Origin: Gammaproteobacteria bacterium
GTDB taxonomy: Bacteria > Pseudomonadota > Gammaproteobacteria > Chromatiales > Chromatiaceae
Length of the DNA stretch: 5,836 bases
NCBI GenBank assembly: GCA_015231665.1
Contig: JADGBD010000038.1
Location: 498-6,333 of the forward strand
Direction of reading: 5' to 3'
In this document: positions 4,291 through 5,836 of the stretch, one piece after another
Position numbering within the stretch: position 1 is the first letter of the stretch
Layout of the letters: each line of letters starts with the position of its first letter
Notes under the pieces: model-generated
The model's input: the letters and a program-made list of their open reading frames with translations, nothing else
Told to the model about the DNA's origin: nothing
Database searches by the model: none
Program-made: the position numbers and the translations under genes

Positions 4291-5836
4291 GGCTTCAGGG
4301 CTCCAGTCCGCAATCAGTTCTTCAAAGTCAAAGGCCTCCAGCGGCCGGCTGAAATGATAGCCCTGCACCAGGTGGCAGCCGTGCTGGCTGAGCCAGTCCA
4401 GCTGGCGCTGGGTCTCCACTCCCTCGGCGACTATGGTCAACTCCAGGGCATTGGCAAAGCCGATGATGGCGCCGGCAATGGCCTCATCCTCCTTGTCTTC
4501 GCCCAGGCCATCGACGAAGCTCTTGTCGATTTTCAGCTCGCGGATGGGCAGGCGCTTGATGTAGCTCAGGGAGGAGTAGCCGGTGCCGAAATCATCGATG
4601 GAAAAACGCAGCCCGGCCTGGGCCAGCTGGTCGAAGTTTGCCTGCACTGTGGCATTGAAATCCAGTAGGGCGTTTTCGGTGATCTCCAGGCGCAGCTGTT
4701 TGGGTTCGATGCGGCGCGCCTGCATCTTGCCCAGCAGGCTCTCGGCAAAGCTGGTCTCGCGGATTGAGCGAGGGGAGATATTCAGCGCCAGCGGTGGCAC
4801 CTGCAGGCCGATGTCGCGCCAGAGGTTGATCTGATCGAAGAGCATGTCCTCGATCCGGCTGGAGAGCTCGAGAATCAGGCCGCTGGACTCGGCGATGGGG
4901 ATGAACTCCGCCGGTGACATCTGCCCCAGCTCCGGGTCCTGCCAGCGCAGCAGGGCCTCGGCACCCATCAGGGGGAAGCCCTCGGTGAGGGCGAACTTGG
5001 GCTGATAGGCCAGGCGCAGGCGGTCGTTTTGCTTGATCGCCTGGCGTAGCGCCCCCTCGGTGGCCGCACGCTTGAGCAGGCGCACGTGGTAATCGGCGCG
5101 GAAGAACTCGACCCGGTTGCGGCCGTTTTCCTTGGCCCGGTACATGGACGCATCGGCGGCCTTGATCAGGTTGGCCGAGTCCTTGCCGTCCTCGGGATAG
5201 AAGGCCACGCCGATGCTGGCGGAGACGAACAGCTGGTGCTGGTGGATGCTGAAGGATGCCGCCAGCTCATCGACGATGCGGTTGGCGACATTGCCGGCAT
5301 TTTCCTCATCGCAGTCCACCAGAATGGCGGTGAACTCATCGCCACCGAGGCGGGCCACGGTATCCACATCGCGCACTGCATCGCGCAGGCGCTCGGAGGC
5401 CTGCTTGAGCAGTTCATCGCCGACATCGTGGCCGAGGGTGTCGTTGATTGTCTTGAAGTTGTCCAGGTCGATGAACAGCAGCGCCACCCGGTGCTTGTGT
5501 CGGCGCGCCTGGGCCAGGGCCTGGCGCAGGCGGTCCTGGAACAGACTGCGGTTGGGCATGCCGGTGAGGGTGTCGTGGGTGGAAAGGTACTCGGCCCGGC
5601 GCTGGGCATTCTTGATGCTGCTGATGTCGGAGAACACCGCCACATAGTGCTCGACCCGGCCCTGGGCATCCTCCACCCGGTTGATCGTCAGCCACTCGGG
5701 ATAGACCTCGCCGTTCTTGCGCTTGTTCCAGATCTCCCCCTGCCAGCTGCCGGTCTGCTCCAGCTTGTTCCACAGCACCCGGTAGAACTCCTCGGAATGG
5801 CGACCGGCTTTGCGCAGGTTGGGGCTTTGCCCCACC
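4288..5836 (-). CDS. PAS-GGDEF-EAL c-di-GMP cyclase/phosphodiesterase (C-terminal 515 residues; 5' end outside window)
   Basis: Predicted bifunctional c-di-GMP enzyme. Numbering from the first complete codon: the tail of a PAS domain with GEIWNKRKNGEVYPEWL (33-49) fills 1-80; GGDEF domain about 82-245 with the intact GGDEF signature (164-168) and an RxxD inhibitory site (RDVD, 155-158) exactly five residues before it; EAL domain about 262-505. The EAL part keeps its metal and catalytic set: EALLRW (293-298), NIS (352-354), EITEN (384-388), DDFGTG with loop 6 (414-419), IDKSF (436-440), EGVE (471-474) and VQGYHF (490-495). Both activities therefore look possible, with product feedback on the cyclase. 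The frame is open to the window edge; a GTG at 5835 falls inside the PAS domain and is not a credible start, so more sensory sequence should lie upstream. No membrane segment is visible in this part. The gene leads a three-gene overlap with bphP and bphO, making it the probable light-controlled effector. Confidence 0.95.
   Translation of the reverse strand, partial: VGQSPNLRKAGRHSEEFYRVLWNKLEQTGSWQGEIWNKRKNGEVYPEWLTINRVEDAQGRVEHYVAVFSDISSIKNAQRRAEYLSTHDTLTGMPNRSLFQDRLRQALAQARRHKHRVALLFIDLDNFKTINDTLGHDVGDELLKQASERLRDAVRDVDTVARLGGDEFTAILVDCDEENAGNVANRIVDELAASFSIHQHQLFVSASIGVAFYPEDGKDSANLIKAADASMYRAKENGRNRVEFFRADYHVRLLKRAATEGALRQAIKQNDRLRLAYQPKFALTEGFPLMGAEALLRWQDPELGQMSPAEFIPIAESSGLILELSSRIEDMLFDQINLWRDIGLQVPPLALNISPRSIRETSFAESLLGKMQARRIEPKQLRLEITENALLDFNATVQANFDQLAQAGLRFSIDDFGTGYSSLSYIKRLPIRELKIDKSFVDGLGEDKEDEAIAGAIIGFANALELTIVAEGVETQRQLDWLSQHGCHLVQGYHFSRPLEAFDFEELIADWSPEA

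Noticed and set aside
3578..4357. Open frame of 259 codons on the plus strand
   Set aside because: Antisense to the phytochrome gene; the translation is Gln/Gly-rich and without domains, as expected from reverse reading of GC-rich codons.
5833..5835. GTG as the true start of the GGDEF-EAL protein
   Set aside because: It falls within a PAS domain (the next residues, GQSPNLRKAGRH, are the middle of the fold), and the frame is open to the window edge, so the gene continues upstream.

Overview
The window reads as a stretch of chromosome from a GC-rich Gammaproteobacterium. The grounds are the gammaproteobacterial character of a second-type elongation factor G, the NfsB-like nitroreductase, and a bacteriophytochrome gene set paired with a PAS-GGDEF-EAL protein. 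The genus cannot be fixed from sequence reading alone. All five recognisable genes lie on the minus strand, so transcription runs from the right edge to the left edge.

Right half (2286-5836): three genes overlap stop-to-start. First is the C-terminal part of a PAS-GGDEF-EAL cyclic-di-GMP enzyme, whose 5' end lies outside the window. Next is a bacteriophytochrome photosensory core (PAS-GAF-PHY) that stops exactly where an output domain would normally begin. Last is a BphO-type heme oxygenase. The expected logic is that BphO makes biliverdin from heme, BphP binds it through Cys8 to become a red/far-red sensor, and the GGDEF-EAL protein is the likely effector acting through c-di-GMP. In many bacteria these sensor and effector parts are fused in one polypeptide; here they are split but kept in one translationally coupled unit. 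This is the most interesting feature of the window.

Middle (2127-2285): a short spacer holds a 20-base-period repeat (CGCAAAGAACGCAAAG, twice), a small dyad, and a likely -10 element for the next gene. That gene, at 1503-2126, is an NfsB-like FMN nitroreductase.

Left (1109-1502): a roughly 394-base non-coding spacer holds a 65-base imperfect inverted repeat that can fold into a long hairpin, a heptad repeat with an adjoining palindrome, and an 11-base tandem duplication. From 1108 to the left edge runs the N-terminal half of elongation factor G. Its sequence character and its lack of rpsL/rpsG neighbours suggest the second EF-G paralogue rather than the str-operon copy.
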